DNA of 64,000 bases, taken from contig OU612067.1 in the NCBI GenBank assembly GCA_914767715.1, positions 31,780,162-31,844,161 of the forward strand. The letters are read 5' to 3'. Below the pieces are notes generated by a model, which saw only the letters and a list, made by a program, of their open reading frames with translations, searched no databases and had not been told where the DNA came from. Below are positions 1-12,290 of this stretch, piece by piece. How positions within the stretch are numbered: the first letter of the stretch is position 1; each line of letters starts with the position of its first letter. This DNA comes from Membranipora membranacea. Lineage: Eukaryota > Bryozoa > Gymnolaemata > Cheilostomatida > Membraniporidae. The position numbers were made by a program, and so were the translations under genes.

Positions 1-979
1 GTTATATCTGACCTCAGAGGTTTGTGCTTTCTTACACTCTGTGTAAATGTTACGAGGTAACAGAACGGCAAAGACTAATAAATGTGTGTAAACCCTAAAG
101 TTGCTTAATGTTTGCAAACTGTAAATAAAATCATACCAAATAAAAATAGGAAAATTATACCTAAAATAAATGACTTTGGTTACCTGTTTCCAAAAAACAT
201 GATTGATGGCGAGATTTGGTTGGTTTCTATTGTACCCTTGTTAATGTTATGCAAATTACAGCCAAACGCCAGCAATCGATTCTTTTGTGATAGAACATGA
301 ATAAATCTGACTGAGTTGGTTTGAAGTTTTTTTATTTGGATCATCGACACATTTTGAGCTGCCAGCTTTGTTATTAGCTTTCTTTGATCAATCATGTATG
401 TTAATAATTTTAATAAAAGTATCTCTCACATCTATCCATCATAGAAAATCCTTAAACAGGGAAGACCAATGACCTTGATGACATGGAGTTATCAGTTAAC
501 TGAACTAATTGCCTACAAATTCTTATGATCCTAAACAGAGACACGGAAGGGGACTGGGGTGCTTCAAAATATTCAAGAGTTATTTTAAGTATACAGATCA
601 CTTATTAGCCTGTAGGCCTCTTGACTTTATGCTAATAAGGCCCAACTGCCAGTGATTGTTTTCCGTGATTGATTTTAAATGTCTTTTCTTGATTACATTT
701 TTAAGTTAATTTTATCAATAGTTCAATCACTTGAACCCAACTGATAAAATTTATTATAATTATAATTATTATTTAAATTCTGCCTTGATCCATTTTCAAA
801 CCAATTATCATACCAACAACAGCTAGGGTCAAAAATGTGATTTATTCCATCAAAAATAAAACACCCGTTTTATCTATTCTAGACAGCTAAGCTTAACGAC
901 CGTTATGTAGCTGGAAAAAGTACACATTGCAGGGGCGGATCTTCAAACAACCTATTATTTCTTCTTCAAATGAAGGGCA

Positions 980-987
980 TATATAAG
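980..987 (+). promoter_or_regulatory. TATA box of repeat-peptide gene 1
   Basis: TATATAAG lies 65 bp before the ATG at 1045. The same motif with the same spacing precedes the genes at 10397, 19191, 23487 and 31623. The downstream stretch CTGCATTCAT, shared between copies, may include the transcription start. This is inferred from conservation among paralogues. Confidence 0.75.
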
Positions 988-1044
988 CACAGGATCCACC
1001 ACCTGCATTCATAAATCAAGTTTTCTTCACCAACAATTGGTATC

Positions 1045-4000
1045 ATGTTGCTGATCAATACTCTGTTCGTTTTTATTACTGTCCAAGGCACCAGCAATGG
1101 CAGAATGATAGTAGACCTAACAGTAGAGATAGGGGACATCAGTGGTTTTGAAAAGGACCAATCGTTTCGGGACGCTAGAGCAGGACCTGAAGAAAGAGGG
1201 CAAGCAGGAGCACCTGGTCAAAGAGGAGCACCTGGACAACCTGGCTTTGATAAGAGAGGAGCACCTGGACAACCTAGCTTTGATAAAAGAGGAGCACTTG
1301 GACAACCTGGCTTTGATTTGGAAGACTATGCACAACCTGAATTCGATAAAAGAGGAGCACCTGGTCAAAGAGGAGCACCTGGACAACCTGGCATTGATAA
1401 GAGAGGAGCACCTGGACAACCTAGCTTTGATAAAAGAGGAGCACTTGGACAACCTAGCTTTGATAAAAGAGGAGCACTTGGACAACCTGGCTTTGATTTG
1501 GAAGACTATGCACAACCTGAATTCGATAAAAGAGGAGCACCTGGTCAAAGAGGAGCACCTGGACAACCTGGCTTTGATAAAAGAGGAGCACTTGGACAAC
1601 CTGGCTTTGATTTGGAAGACTATGCACAACCTGAATTCGATAAAAGAGGAGCACCTGGACAATCTGGCTTTGATAAAAGAGGAGCACCTGGACGATCTGG
1701 CTTTGATAGTCAGCCTTGTCAGTATTGTTATCCCAGTAGAGAAGAAGCAGATAAGAAGAGTCAGATGGAAAACAAACTACGAGATTTGTTTGGTTAGTTT
1801 CGTGTGGAGAAATAAAGATTAGCATGTCAGTATAAACACAATGAATTTCTAGCGGCCTTAACAAATACATCTAGATAGCAAGCTTGTCGAAAATATTTCA
1901 TTATGATTTTTATTCTTAAGAGTGCCTAAAAAAAGGTTGCCTGCTGGCATATGAATGCATTGACTTTCTTATATATGAATTGATTCCAAACCATTTTTCT
2001 CACAGAAAAAATCCTATCCAAGCTCAGAGCAGGACAACCTGAGGATGTTGCAGTTGAACTATCGGCAGAATCACCAGTTACCGAGTTAGCAGCTGACAAA
2101 ACGGACGGAGGTGAGTCTCATGTCAAATCTAAATTAATATAAGCTCTTACGGCACTTCAGAGAGATGAAGTCAAAATTAAAATAATTAATGAATGATAAT
2201 CTAATATCACAAGTTTTGCAAGGGCACTTGTACCTCATCTTCTTAGCTGTTGTGATCTTGATCTCCATAAAATGTGTATCATTTCCAATTGTATCACTCA
2301 CAACACCCTTTCTTGCTTGACTACTTATATTCATATGAACTTTGTCTGAGAAACCTAAGCCTCTAAGCTGCTTCTGATTGATCATTATAATTTTCCACTC
2401 AGATACATCAACAATATCGAAATAAATCAGGCCTTTTATCAGTAGTAATACAAAGTTGTCTTAAAATATCCTCTTCAATCACCTTACACTCACACCATTG
2501 ATACTTTTTACTCGCTGTTTTGGAATCAATCCTCAGCACAGCGATGAAATGTTTATTCATGTACCCATAATTTATATTTAGATAGTAACAAGAATGATGA
2601 GTGGATCCCGAGAATAACTGAAATGTTGAAGAAAATGGTGCAGGTGTAGAAAAACATAGGTAGCCAGCCAGTTTTATTAAATCGCATATAAAGTTTATGT
2701 AAAACAGATGTCTAGAGAATTTTGTCAAAAATTATCATTTGACAGTCAGTATAAATTTTTTTTTGTATTCTCGGTTCTTTATAAAATTGTTGATCGCAGT
2801 TCAATACTCTTAATCAAATAAAACCAAGTAGACCTCTTACGGTTATTGTAAATTAAAGAATGGACATCAATGTTTAGCATATTGATCTCGTTCATGAAGG
2901 TTTTTTGTTAACTAAATAAAAAACAGTTTTTTTACTCTGCTGAGATGTTCCATGTAACTCCTCGCTTTGACCACGGGTCATTCATAAAATCTCATCACAA
3001 GCCTGATATTTATAACACACAAGAATCCAGCTCATCACAGTATAAATGCACTGTTGGCAGGAAAATATGTCTGCTCAAGATAATGATATTTTTCCTTTCC
3101 AACCAAAATGCGTTTTTCATAGTTTAAAGAGTTGAAATCAAGTATAACAATGTGTTTGCCCGAGCAGCTACCTACGCCAGAAATGAGTTGATGCCGCTGG
3201 GGTGAAGGGTTTAAATATCATGATTGAATAGTTCAGCATTTACCCCCAGTCATTCCCAGATGTATCTACTTCCACTGAATCAAGCTGCTGATATTATGAT
3301 TATGATCACACCCTAGCAATCCAGCTATCAATGGTTGTGTTGAGTACAGGGTCAAAAATGATTTTTGAAAAGCAGACATTTACAGATGTGGCAATTAGAG
3401 ACTGCAAGTTTTTAATTAATTTGATGATTTATGCAATGCATTGTTTCAGTATAAAGTGGTAGGATGGCAATCAGCATCCTAGAAATGGGGTTTCTATCAT
3501 AACAACAAGGCATTGGCCCTATTATCCTAATTGTTAAGTTAGATAATTAATTAGGCAGAAAAGTGAAGGCTGAAGAGTAATTGAGACACTTGATAAACAC
3601 CTTCTGGCTGCATAAAATCACTTTGATCTTGTGAATATTGAAGAACATGGTCTTGTGGGAAATGGTTTCAATAGACATTGCCCAAATGAAAGCCTTCCAA
3701 ATTTATTAATGGCACAAAATGGGCGTGGCCTCGTCCTGAGCAAAGCACACGACACTGCTAGAGCTTCGCAGGTTCATGGGCCGGTCCATGACAGTACTGT
3801 GAAGAGACGAGATATTATCTTCGGAAAACTAAAACATCTTAATAGTACTGCAGAATACCTAGCAGCCTGTCAATCTTTTACTAATACACAATACCTATAT
3901 GCACAAAAACTGAAAACCAAGAGCCTGAGAATGGTTGCTGGCAACCATTCTGACCCAGTGCTAACAGTAACAACGCTTCCATCAGGCCGGTTTCAAGCGA

Positions 4001-5957
4001 TAAAACAACGAACTCAGCTTCGCTCTAACTGTTTTAGGGCCCACTCTGTCAGATATTTAAACACAGTTTGTTGTAAATAGATTTGAAGTGTAATTTTTAT
4101 GTACAATTGTATTCCATATATCGTTTTTATATCCAAATATTTTTACATTACAATCAAACTGAGCTTACTTTAGAGAACAATTTTAGAGTGCACCCACATT
4201 AACATTTTAATTTCTCTTCCTGAGACAATACAATACATACATCCATACAATTTAATCAAGAAAGACGAAACAATAAAATCAACTTAAATTGCTTGTTAAT
4301 GTTTAAAAGACCCCCTTCAACCTTCGCAGGCCTTCTGTCTCTCTTTATAGTTGATAAATTACATCGTGTAATATGTAAGTAAAATTAAATTTGGTTACAT
4401 CAACCACTTGTTGTCGATCCTTATTGGTTTTGTTTATGATATTAAAATTGGGCATTTATGACCCTCTGTTTTACACACACTGGAGTAAGTGCAATTAGGA
4501 GTACACAACTTCTGTTTAAAACATCTATGCCAAATTGATGAGTTTGACAGATGTTTTCAGGACTCGAAGGAAGATAGCAGGTGTGGCTGGTCTATGTTTA
4601 CATGCTGCTCTGCGATACTCATTGTCCTGGAATATGAGTTTATTAGCTGCATTTGCTATCACTTGCATTGTTATGACAGCAGTTTGCTTTTCTCTGTATG
4701 GGGTGTTCTGGGTGGTGTGGCTCTACGCATTAATGCCTTTAGAGGTGTGTAGAGGCAAACAATTCATCTATTGCTAGTGCAATAACATTTTTCACACTCA
4801 ACATAATTCTTCATATTGACGTGTACATGTTTATCTAATTGTATTTGTAACTGATTTCCTCGCTATAATATTACATAATAGAGCAATGAGGTAAAATGAT
4901 TGTTTGTGATATTCTTTGGCAATGGGCCATGTAAGGCCAATAACCCTAACACGTACGCTGTGTTTCATAGGGTGGCAACGGTGGATTGGAATGCTATGGG
5001 ATGAGAGAACACAACTCCGAGTAGTGAATAGCGTGTAATCTAATTATTGCCATCGACCCATTTTTTGGGGATGGAGCAATCGGATAGCCCCCTTGCTATT
5101 AACTGCCAGGCGATTAGTGCCGCAGGAGTTGGGGGTTCAAGTCCCACCGGGAAAGCTTTCAAGGTTGATTGTTCCAGCCCCAAGCACCCTAATCTAGAGA
5201 TGTCGCTCTATGAGAGGGTTGTATAAGCATATAGTGAGATTTTTTTATGTTTAACAACATCCTATTATTCCTACACCAGCTTTCTATCAAGTGAAGATCA
5301 GTATCACATAAACCATTAAGTGTATCAAAGTTGTCAGATTTTGACACGAAAACTGTATCATCAGCATAGGCAAATGCCTTGGAATTTAATGTGTAGGATA
5401 AAAGATCATTGACGTATATGAGGAATAAACTTGGTGCCAGAATTGATTGTTTGCTAGATTTAGTGTTTAATATTTAGAATTTATTTTGCGACAGTTGTCG
5501 CTATCCTTAAATTAAGAGCCAAACTGTTCCTCATTCAAATTACCAAATTATTCAAGTTTGCTTACTTTAAATTAGGGCAAAGTTGGGCAGTTCAATACAT
5601 TCCCTCGCCTATAGGGTTGTATGTCCGTGTTCGTGTTTGAAGGACAACTCTCAGTATACAAAAATACTTGTTGAAACAGAACTCTCTAGAAGGACAATTC
5701 AGAATTATTGTGGAAACTATGATACAATTAAGATGGTGAAGCTTTGACATGGTGAGCCATGTGATTGGCGATAAGCCAGTGGTGTTTTTCAAGATGTTAT
5801 TAGGATATATTTATGGGTAAATATAACACAATCTTGTGTGATTATTGGTTGTGAATATTGTTATTTAGATATTGTTCCTGAAGACTACAAAAAGAAACTA
5901 ATCGCAAGGCTGTATGAGAATCTGAAAAGCAGAAACAGTCTGACATCAACTCCATGA
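1045..5957 (+). CDS. Secreted repeat-peptide precursor, gene 1 (3 exons, 313 aa)
   Basis: Coding exons are 1045-1792, 2006-2110 and 5869-5957, joined by phase-1 introns with GTTAGT and GTGAGT donors. The 313-residue product starts with a hydrophobic signal peptide (about residues 1-19). Residues about 55-221 are short Gly/Pro/Gln-rich units, mostly 11 residues (GAPGQPGFDKR type) and some 21 residues with an LEDYAQPEFDKR end; ten end in Asp-Lys-Arg. A tail with a CQYC motif closes exon 1. Exon 2 gives an acidic linker ending in LAAD, and exon 3 a lysine-rich segment starting DIVPEDYKKK. Dibasic ends suggest proprotein-convertase cleavage into many near-identical peptides. The product and its job are not recognised. 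A collagen is unlikely because the 11-residue period breaks the Gly-X-Y register. The 3.7 kb second intron is unusually long for the family. Confidence 0.8.
1203..1710 (+). repeat. In-frame 33/63-bp coding repeats of gene 1
   Basis: Direct repeats within exon 1 encode 11-residue and 21-residue units. Near-identical units at DNA level, plus a different unit order from the paralogue at 31.6 kb, indicate recent unit gain and loss or conversion. The absence of stops in other frames here comes from this periodicity. Confidence 0.85.
3631..4080 (+). other. Open frame conserved in two duplicated copies
   Basis: This is a 149-codon open frame inside intron 2 of gene 1. Its counterpart at 34466-34927 stays open over 153 codons despite a 12-bp in-frame insertion. 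It begins at GTG with no early in-frame ATG, so if coding it would be an exon, though no clear flanking splice sites were found. No known domain is visible. About twenty residues differ between the copies, which does not look like purifying selection. It may be chance or transposon-derived. Confidence 0.2.
5045..5165 (+). repeat. tRNA-derived (SINE-like) sequence
   Basis: A box-B-like GGTTCAAGTCCC sits downstream of a tRNA-like stretch; the same sequence occurs at about 35866-35990 in the duplicated block. The fold is poor for a real tRNA, so a tRNA-derived SINE fragment is more likely. Confidence 0.35.
5261..5446 (-). mobile_element. Non-LTR reverse transcriptase fragment
   Basis: Read on the minus strand this gives an uninterrupted RT core with the FAYADDTVFVS catalytic motif (the YADD box), preceded by a LFLIYVNDL palm segment and followed by an ESWCRNN stretch. 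Only about 62 codons remain, so it is a truncated relic. It lies in intron 2 of gene 1 and is missing from the duplicate, whose homology stops about 80 bp away. Confidence 0.75.
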
Positions 5958-8301
5958 GACAGCAAAATTCCACAAAAACATCAGAAGTCTTTCTCAGCAT
6001 CACAGACACATTCATTCTAGTTTTGTTGGCAACTGAATATTGTTTTCAATATGTTAGCTGGAAGCATCACTTAACTTTGTAACAATAAATCTAACATCTT
6101 CAATTTCTTTGTAAGCTGCATTGGATAGCTGTTAGTAAGAACTTTTTATGTCTATTTTCAAAGTGAAATATTATAAATGTATCAAATAATTATTGTAATT
6201 TTCCTCTCTCGGAGTGAATAACAACAATGGGTCTTTCTTTCAAGACATTTAATTCAGATTTGGTGACAAAAATAAAAAGAGTTTGTCCGGGAGTAAAAAT
6301 ATGAAAACCAAGCTTGCTGCAATCTAGAGAGAGATAAGTTGAAATTTCAAACTTGGATTATTTTTTGTCGGAGCCAGGTAGCATGCTCTCCCTTTATAGC
6401 AGATTTATCTCCCAGTGAAAAGGTGATATTCTTTGTTGGCATAGCCATTACCACAAAACGAGAAAACCAACCAACCAGAAAAAGGAAGATGGTGTATTAA
6501 TAACTAGGGCCAGAAGGCCAATGACCTTACCACTTTTTCGACAGGTCAATTTGAGAAAGCTGGAAATTGGTTCATCAATAAACATCTATCTATCAGCTAT
6601 CCTTCAGCCCTACAGCCCGATTCATAATATGCCTCCGTGCCAGTTTAAGCTAGGATCGCGCATACAGCTTGATAAGTTGTAGGTTCCAAATTGTTGCACT
6701 CCTATGTTATGCTTCTCCCTATGTCTTCCTTGTGATCTTTTTAACTAAAGTAAAAGTTTTACATCATTCTTTTTTTTTTGCTGTATTCTTTTGCCACACT
6801 CCACAATTTACTCATTGAATTATTAGATTGAAGTTTCGAACACAGTAGGGATCAGATATAATATTATGTTCCTGAAGTTTGATTTGTAATCGAAAGTCCA
6901 TCAGGCCAGTTGCTTGTACAAGAGAGCTGGGGGCCTAAATTCTGCCGCTATTTTTTAAATTTGTTTGGGTAGGCCCCCATACCCTTTCGCCTGATCCTGC
7001 AATTTGAAACTCATGGATAAATCCCTGCATATAACGTCTATGATAGAATCACGAGTTATCTCTTTCATTAATATGAGATAATACAAGACTGAATCTTAAA
7101 AGAACCGTTCCATTTATCAAAGACAAATATATATATATATATATACTTTATTCTGTCTCTGCCGTTATGGTTAAGAAATATTGGTTTTGTAGAGCTAAAA
7201 AGTTACTAGTGATATAAAGATCTGCACATTATAAAATATTATCTTTTGAAGAAAACGGAGTTTAAAAATTTCACACATTGTGGTCTAATATCAATTTCAT
7301 AAACTACGGTTAGAAAGGGAGCCTCCAAACCCCAAGCTTACCGACTTTTGATTCATAGCAAATACAATAATATGGCTATATCTCATGTCTGTCTTGACTA
7401 AGGTATTCCTAAAATGCTGTGCTGATCAATATGACAGTTGTTTTCTATTGATCGATGGTACATCACTACCAGTTCTATCAAATTGCACAAAATCAAATTA
7501 TTAGACTGGTAGAGTTTGCACCAAAACAATCACATTATATTAGCCCGTAATGTACTCGGGTTATGGTGTCAGCCTAAAAAAAAACTACCGTTCAATTCAT
7601 ACAATAAGGTTTATTACCAGGGTCACACAGACATTGATTATTTGCATATCAGTATTTTTGTCTGTTACTCTGATTCAAATATTTATGCAAATCAGCGTCA
7701 ACTGACCAACATCATTGACCAACATCGACTTGACCAACATCATTGATGATATTATTTCCTTTCTGTTTCTCTTTTTTTGTTTTAAAAAAATTGTTTTCTG
7801 GCACTGAGTGCAAAACATTACGAATGAGATGAATTTGGATGCCAATGAAAAGTATATATAACTGTTCTTAACAGGGATGATGACAGTTAATTCAAATCTT
7901 AGTTCTTGGTTATATGAAACATTGATTTTATTTCACTCAATACGGACAAGAATTTATTGATAAAAGCTGACCACCAGTCAGTGGGCTAAAGTGTGACAAC
8001 TTTTCAGCAAAAATTAATCAAAACCTCACCAAAAATTTAGCTATGAATAGGTAAAATATGCTAATTTATGGTCAAATATTTATCATTCTCATTCCTACCT
8101 AGCCCACTAAACTAGATAGCAGTCGTTGACCCGTTGACTTCATAGTTGCTCCTGACTCCGAGAAAATTATCAATACCTGCATATTTTACTGACTAGCTGA
8201 AGAACTCAGGATATGAGGGAGTTTGTATTGTATGGTGATCTACGAGATGGAGGCGGGACCTCGAGACAATCTGACCATTCAGTGGGAGAGACAGGTACAC
8301 A
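5958..8301. other. Intergenic spacer between genes 1 and 2
   Basis: It starts with the 3' UTR of gene 1 (AATAAA near 6083). It contains a short (TA)n tract at about 7127-7145. An octamer ATGCAAAT is at 7684-7691. No other gene or clear transposon was seen. Confidence 0.5.
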
Positions 8302-8310
8302 TATAAATAG
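8302..8310 (+). promoter_or_regulatory. TATA box of repeat-peptide gene 2
   Basis: TATAAATAG lies 61 bp before the ATG at 8363, close to the spacing seen in the paralogues. Confidence 0.65.
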
Positions 8311-8362
8311 AGGATCGCTGGAATATGTGCATCATTTAGTTATCTCACTCTAGTAGAGTATC

Positions 8363-9309
8363 ATGTATCTGTTCAATGTTCTGCTCATCTTTGGCGCAAA
8401 CCTTGTAGTCATCGAGGGCAAGAGGGAAATCCTGTTGATCGATTTGAGAGGGGTAGAAGATCTGGCTAAAGGATTCCGAGGCTTAAGAATAGCAGGTTTA
8501 CCAGCAGTTCGGGTGGTGCGAGGCGAGGAAGATAACAGAGCACTTGATCCAGGGGGACCTGGTCGTGACAAGAGAGGCCGTGACGGAAGACCAATCATTG
8601 TCCACAGAGAGGATAAGGGTGAGTCGTAAATAGAAAGAGCTGTTATTTTATAACATGATCAAATGATTACTGACAGTAAGGCTGCTTGATTTTTTATGGG
8701 TAGGTGACGAGCTGCCCCACATAACTATCAACAATATATTATATTTACACTGTAATACTATAATATATCTTTTTCATATAAGGCATTTTTTAATTTTTCC
8801 AACCCTGCCTAATATATCATTGTCAGAAGCCAAAATAAAATCACACTATCCAGCCAGCTGTCATTAGTGAGTAGACAACTTACTATCATAGGACAATATC
8901 TCTTGCAGAAAAGAAAGAGGAGGAAGAAGTGAAAGATGAAGCCAGCTTCAACAAAGTATTAGGACCAGCTGGCAAAGACAGAGAAGTAGGTCACAACGAG
9001 CCTGGATTAATGGATACGAAAGTGAAACAATCTGATTCAGTGTCAGACAATAGGGATAAAGGTAAGTCTGAAGTGGAAACTGGTAGAGCCAGTGGTTTGT
9101 GTTTCTTTTAAGTTCAGAGGATGGTATTGGTAGAGTGGAATTTTATTCATGGATTTAATGGACACTATCTTTTTTTGCTGGGATTAATATTTATCATGTT
9201 TTTAATCTTTTTTTTTTATTTAGGAAATTCTCCTGAAGACTACCAATATGGATTGATGGAAACACTGGTTGAGATTTTGAAAAGAAAATCCTTAAGTTGT
9301 TGTGGTTGA
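8363..9309 (+). CDS. Secreted propeptide-like paralogue, gene 2 (3 exons, 164 aa)
   Basis: Exons are 8363-8618, 8909-9061 and 9224-9309, again with two phase-1 introns (GTGAGT and GTAAGT donors). The 164-residue product has a signal peptide (about residues 1-20) and a basic, Gly/Arg-rich middle with one DKRGRDGRP site instead of a repeat array. An acidic, charged exon 2 starts EKKEEEE, and exon 3 contains SPEDYQYGLMETLVEILKR. The PEDY motif and exon phases match gene 1, so this is a diverged member without tandem units. It ends SLSCCG. AATAAA at 9313-9318 is only a few bases past the stop, giving a very short 3' UTR unless a later signal is used. Function is unknown. Confidence 0.72.
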
Positions 9310-10331
9310 TGCAATAAAAACGTATATTTATATATATATACATACACACTTATGGATTGCAGAGCAACCAAAATTCAAAACAAAAACAAAACACTGTTGG
9401 AAAGGTTGTGACCCATTGTTCCATGAATTTAGCCTCCAACATGAAACTATGACACAATATTACAGAAACGAGGCAAATTTTACCTACATAACTGAAACTG
9501 ATAAATCAAACTTATTGATAGATAATGTCTGAACTCTTGTCTAATGACACTGACAACACTGCTTGTTATTATTGTTTCAGCATCCCACTTCAGACAAGCC
9601 ATTACCAGATCTAACTGATCTTATCAATATATCAAAATATGTTTGACTGGTTTGAAGTTCCTTTTTTGGAAGGTCATTAATATTCAAAATACTCAAAGTA
9701 ACAACTATTTTTATCCAAAAACAGGACATAGATAGGAGAACAATAGAGTGAGTTCCCTAGACCAGATTAATGTTATGCAAATTAGAGCTGATTACCAGTG
9801 AGTGTACTTAAGAAATTGATACAATTACTTCCCGAATTGGTAATAAGTTCCTGTTAATTTAGTATATTTACCCATTCACAACATGATTGGTTCAAGCCTT
9901 CTTTGATACTGTAGAGACCAATTATCATACCATCAAAAGAATGTGGGTACCTGTTTCCAAAAACATGACACGGCAGGATTCGAGGCGCTAAAAGTGAAGT
10001 AGCTTTGATGAAAAATACGTTCCTAACAGTTCATTAAGCCTAGCCATCTGACAATATTCTTAATTATCCATGATAAGCTCACAGCTTCCTGTTTTCAAGA
10101 ATAAATTTTATTTGCATACTTTTAGGAAATAGAATTTCAATAATGCATGCCATCCATGTTAAAAGAAACCCTCACCTTTACCGATCCTACACAATCCTTA
10201 AAAATGTAAGGTCAACGACCATTATTTGTTATTATCTGTGGAGGGAGAGGTGCCTGTACTATTGTCTGATCACGTACAGTGGCAGTGGGGGAAGTCTCTA
10301 AATAACTGCACGTCATTGTGAATAAGAGGCA
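9310..10331. other. Upstream region of gene 3
   Basis: This 1 kb stretch carries diverged matches to the upstream regions of genes 1, 4, 5 and 6, including TACCTGTTTCCAAAAACATGA near 9950 (written here up to 20 bases elsewhere) and the octamer ATGCAAAT at 9775-9782. A short TA/TACA microsatellite is at about 9325-9347. No gene was seen. Confidence 0.45.
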
Positions 10332-10339
10332 TATATAAG
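10332..10339 (+). promoter_or_regulatory. TATA box of repeat-peptide gene 3
   Basis: TATATAAG lies 65 bp before the ATG at 10397, the same as in genes 1, 4, 5 and 6. Confidence 0.72.
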
Positions 10340-10396
10340 CCGAGGCTCAACAGTCTGTATTCATTATCTGAACATTCTTCATCATCTTTTGATATC

Positions 10397-12290
10397 ATGT
10401 TGCTGATGAATATTCTGCTGATTTTCCTTACTTTCCAAGGCACCAGCAATGGAAGAAAGTTGATAAAGATAGAGATTGAGGGCATAAGTGGTTTTGATAC
10501 GGACCCACTGTTTCCTGCAGAAGAAAATCAACCTGCAACAAGAGGGCTAGATGGTCAACCACTTGGTGCAACTGCAAAAAGAGGACCACCTGCAGCATGG
10601 GGAGCACCTGCAACACTAGATGCAACTGCAAAAAGAGGACCACCTGCAGCACGGGGAGCACCTGCAACCCGGGGAGCACCTGGTCAACCTGCAGATTTTG
10701 ATAGGAGAGGGGCACCTGGACTGGATGATCAGATGACAAAAGACATAGTGAATTATTTTGGTAAGGCTTTATTCACATCGATATAAATAGTGGTTTTATA
10801 GTAATAGCCTAGACTAATAATAATTGTTGAATCTCAAATTATTCAGTTTCAAGGCAGCCTTAGAAAGAGATATTTTCTGCTCTTAAAGGGATTCAGAGGT
10901 ATCGGAACATCCTTTCTTCTACTGAACAATAACGGGCAGCAATAGCATAACGATGGGCAATTAACTAATGATATCCATAAAAACATATTCCATTGAATAG
11001 GTATCTAAGTATCTTGTATGCTATATGATGCTGAGAAAATATTTAGGTCAGAATGAGCGCAGTGTAATAAATGAGCAGTTTTGACGTTGTGCATAACACA
11101 TACTTTAGTCAACAGCCACTGCTGCGGGGCATGTAACTTTGTGTTATGCGGGATGATTGAGTATCACTCTAAACGATATCATAGATAAACTCTTACTTCC
11201 TTTTCCTTTTCTATTTCACATGACCAAAGGGTGTACTCAGGACCCTGAAAATATTCTGACTGAAATTGTGGCATTTTCCATCTATTTCAAGCTGTTATTT
11301 TGTCTTGAAACAATACAAGAATTGAATTGAAAGTAGGCTTAGATTAATTTTGAGGTATTAGTTTATTACAATAAGGATCTTTGAACAAGTTTGCATAATA
11401 TAAAACCTGTTCAAAGTCCTGTCAAGGAAGTGGTATTTTTGCAGTTGAAACCTTTGTTTGTTTTTAATTCATATGAAATGATTGAAGCTGATGTTAGGTG
11501 GTCTGCTGGTACAAAATTGCGTTAGTTGTACTCTAATATTATTTAAATTAATTATTTTAAACATTTTCTCTCATAGAAAAATTCCTATCTCAGCACACAA
11601 CTGGACAACCCATTCCGAAGGGAAAAACAACACATGATGAGGTAGCTCCACAAACAAAGGAACCCGTTTTCAAGCTAGCAGCTGACACCAAGGATCAAGG
11701 TGAGTGTGAATTTGAAGCGCGCTTCAGAATATCTCACAGTGGTGAGGTCAATACTGAGAAAATTAGAATTTGTATTGTGATGTGAAGCTTGAACACAGCG
11801 TCATCAGTATTCAGGTGAAAGGATATTGATTGGCCACAGGTAAAATTGCATATTTTTTGATATATTATAAATTTCCAATAGACATCCTTGTTATTCAGAT
11901 TATTTTATGATTTGTTGGTGAGGGTATGGTGATAGTATAGGATTTTGCATAGAGAGCCCGATTTGAGAATAGTACTTGTTGACCCATATTAAAACGTCTG
12001 ATATTTAGCTTCTCTCCAGTTAGACAAGAATACCGCCAGTATCAGGCATTTTAGCGGTTGCAAGGTCTAGGCTATGTAGTTATTATTCATATTATTGATA
12101 CCACTTATACCTATGAGCTAGGGTGCTGCTATGTTATGTGGCTGATATTTATATATATACATATTTAAATATGTATATAAATAAACATATTTATATGTTC
12201 GAACATATATTTCTATTATCAGGTAATAACACAAAGGATGAACTGATTGCGAGACTAACTGAGATGTTAATGATAAAGACGAAGCCGTAG
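10397..12290 (+). CDS. Secreted repeat-peptide precursor, gene 3 (3 exons, 184 aa)
   Basis: Exons are 10397-10760, 11577-11699 and 12223-12290, with phase-1 junctions. The 184-residue product has a signal peptide (about residues 1-19), a GISGF motif near residue 32 shared with gene 1, and Ala/Pro-rich units such as ATAKRGPPAA and GAPATRGAPGQP. A DRRGAPGLDDQM segment and NYFG end exon 1. The mature part thus has KR and RR sites but a different unit sequence from gene 1. Exon 2 starts EKFLSQHTTGQP and ends KLAADTKDQ; exon 3 encodes NNTKDELIARLTEMLMIKTK, probably a short helix. AATAAA is at 12381-12386. Genes 4 and 5 share exons 2 and 3 almost exactly. Confidence 0.8.
12196..12212. other. Palindrome just before exon 3 acceptor (gene 3 copy)
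   Basis: A palindrome centred on TATGTTCGAACATA sits about 15 bp upstream of the exon 3 acceptor. It recurs as the 20-bp palindrome ATATATGTTCGAACATATAT at about 21411-21430 and 25706-25725, inside variable TA-rich DNA. Confidence 0.5.

Larger units (their letters stand above)
2111..5868 (+). other. Intron 2 of gene 1 (3.76 kb)
   Basis: This long intron lies between well-supported donor and acceptor sites. It holds an open frame conserved in the duplicate (3631-4080), a tRNA-derived stretch near 5045-5160 and a reverse-transcriptase relic at 5261-5446. Its first 3.1 kb is duplicated at 32.6-36.0 kb. Homology ends near 5180, just before the RT relic. Confidence 0.65.

Noticed and set aside
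1045-1797. Collagen-like protein
   Set aside because: Gly-X-Y runs are only three to five triplets long, and the 11-residue unit ending in DKR breaks the register each time, so a triple helix is not expected.
1142-1822. Long open frames in the other frames of gene 1 and gene 6 exon 1 (EEHLDNLALIK and RLSKCSSFIKA patterns)
   Set aside because: They arise from the 33-bp repeat having no stops in several frames; they lack a promoter-proximal ATG, signal peptide and splice continuity.
8350-8598. Minus-strand open frame opposite gene 2 exon 1
   Set aside because: It overlaps a well-supported plus-strand exon with TATA box and splice donor; no independent evidence.
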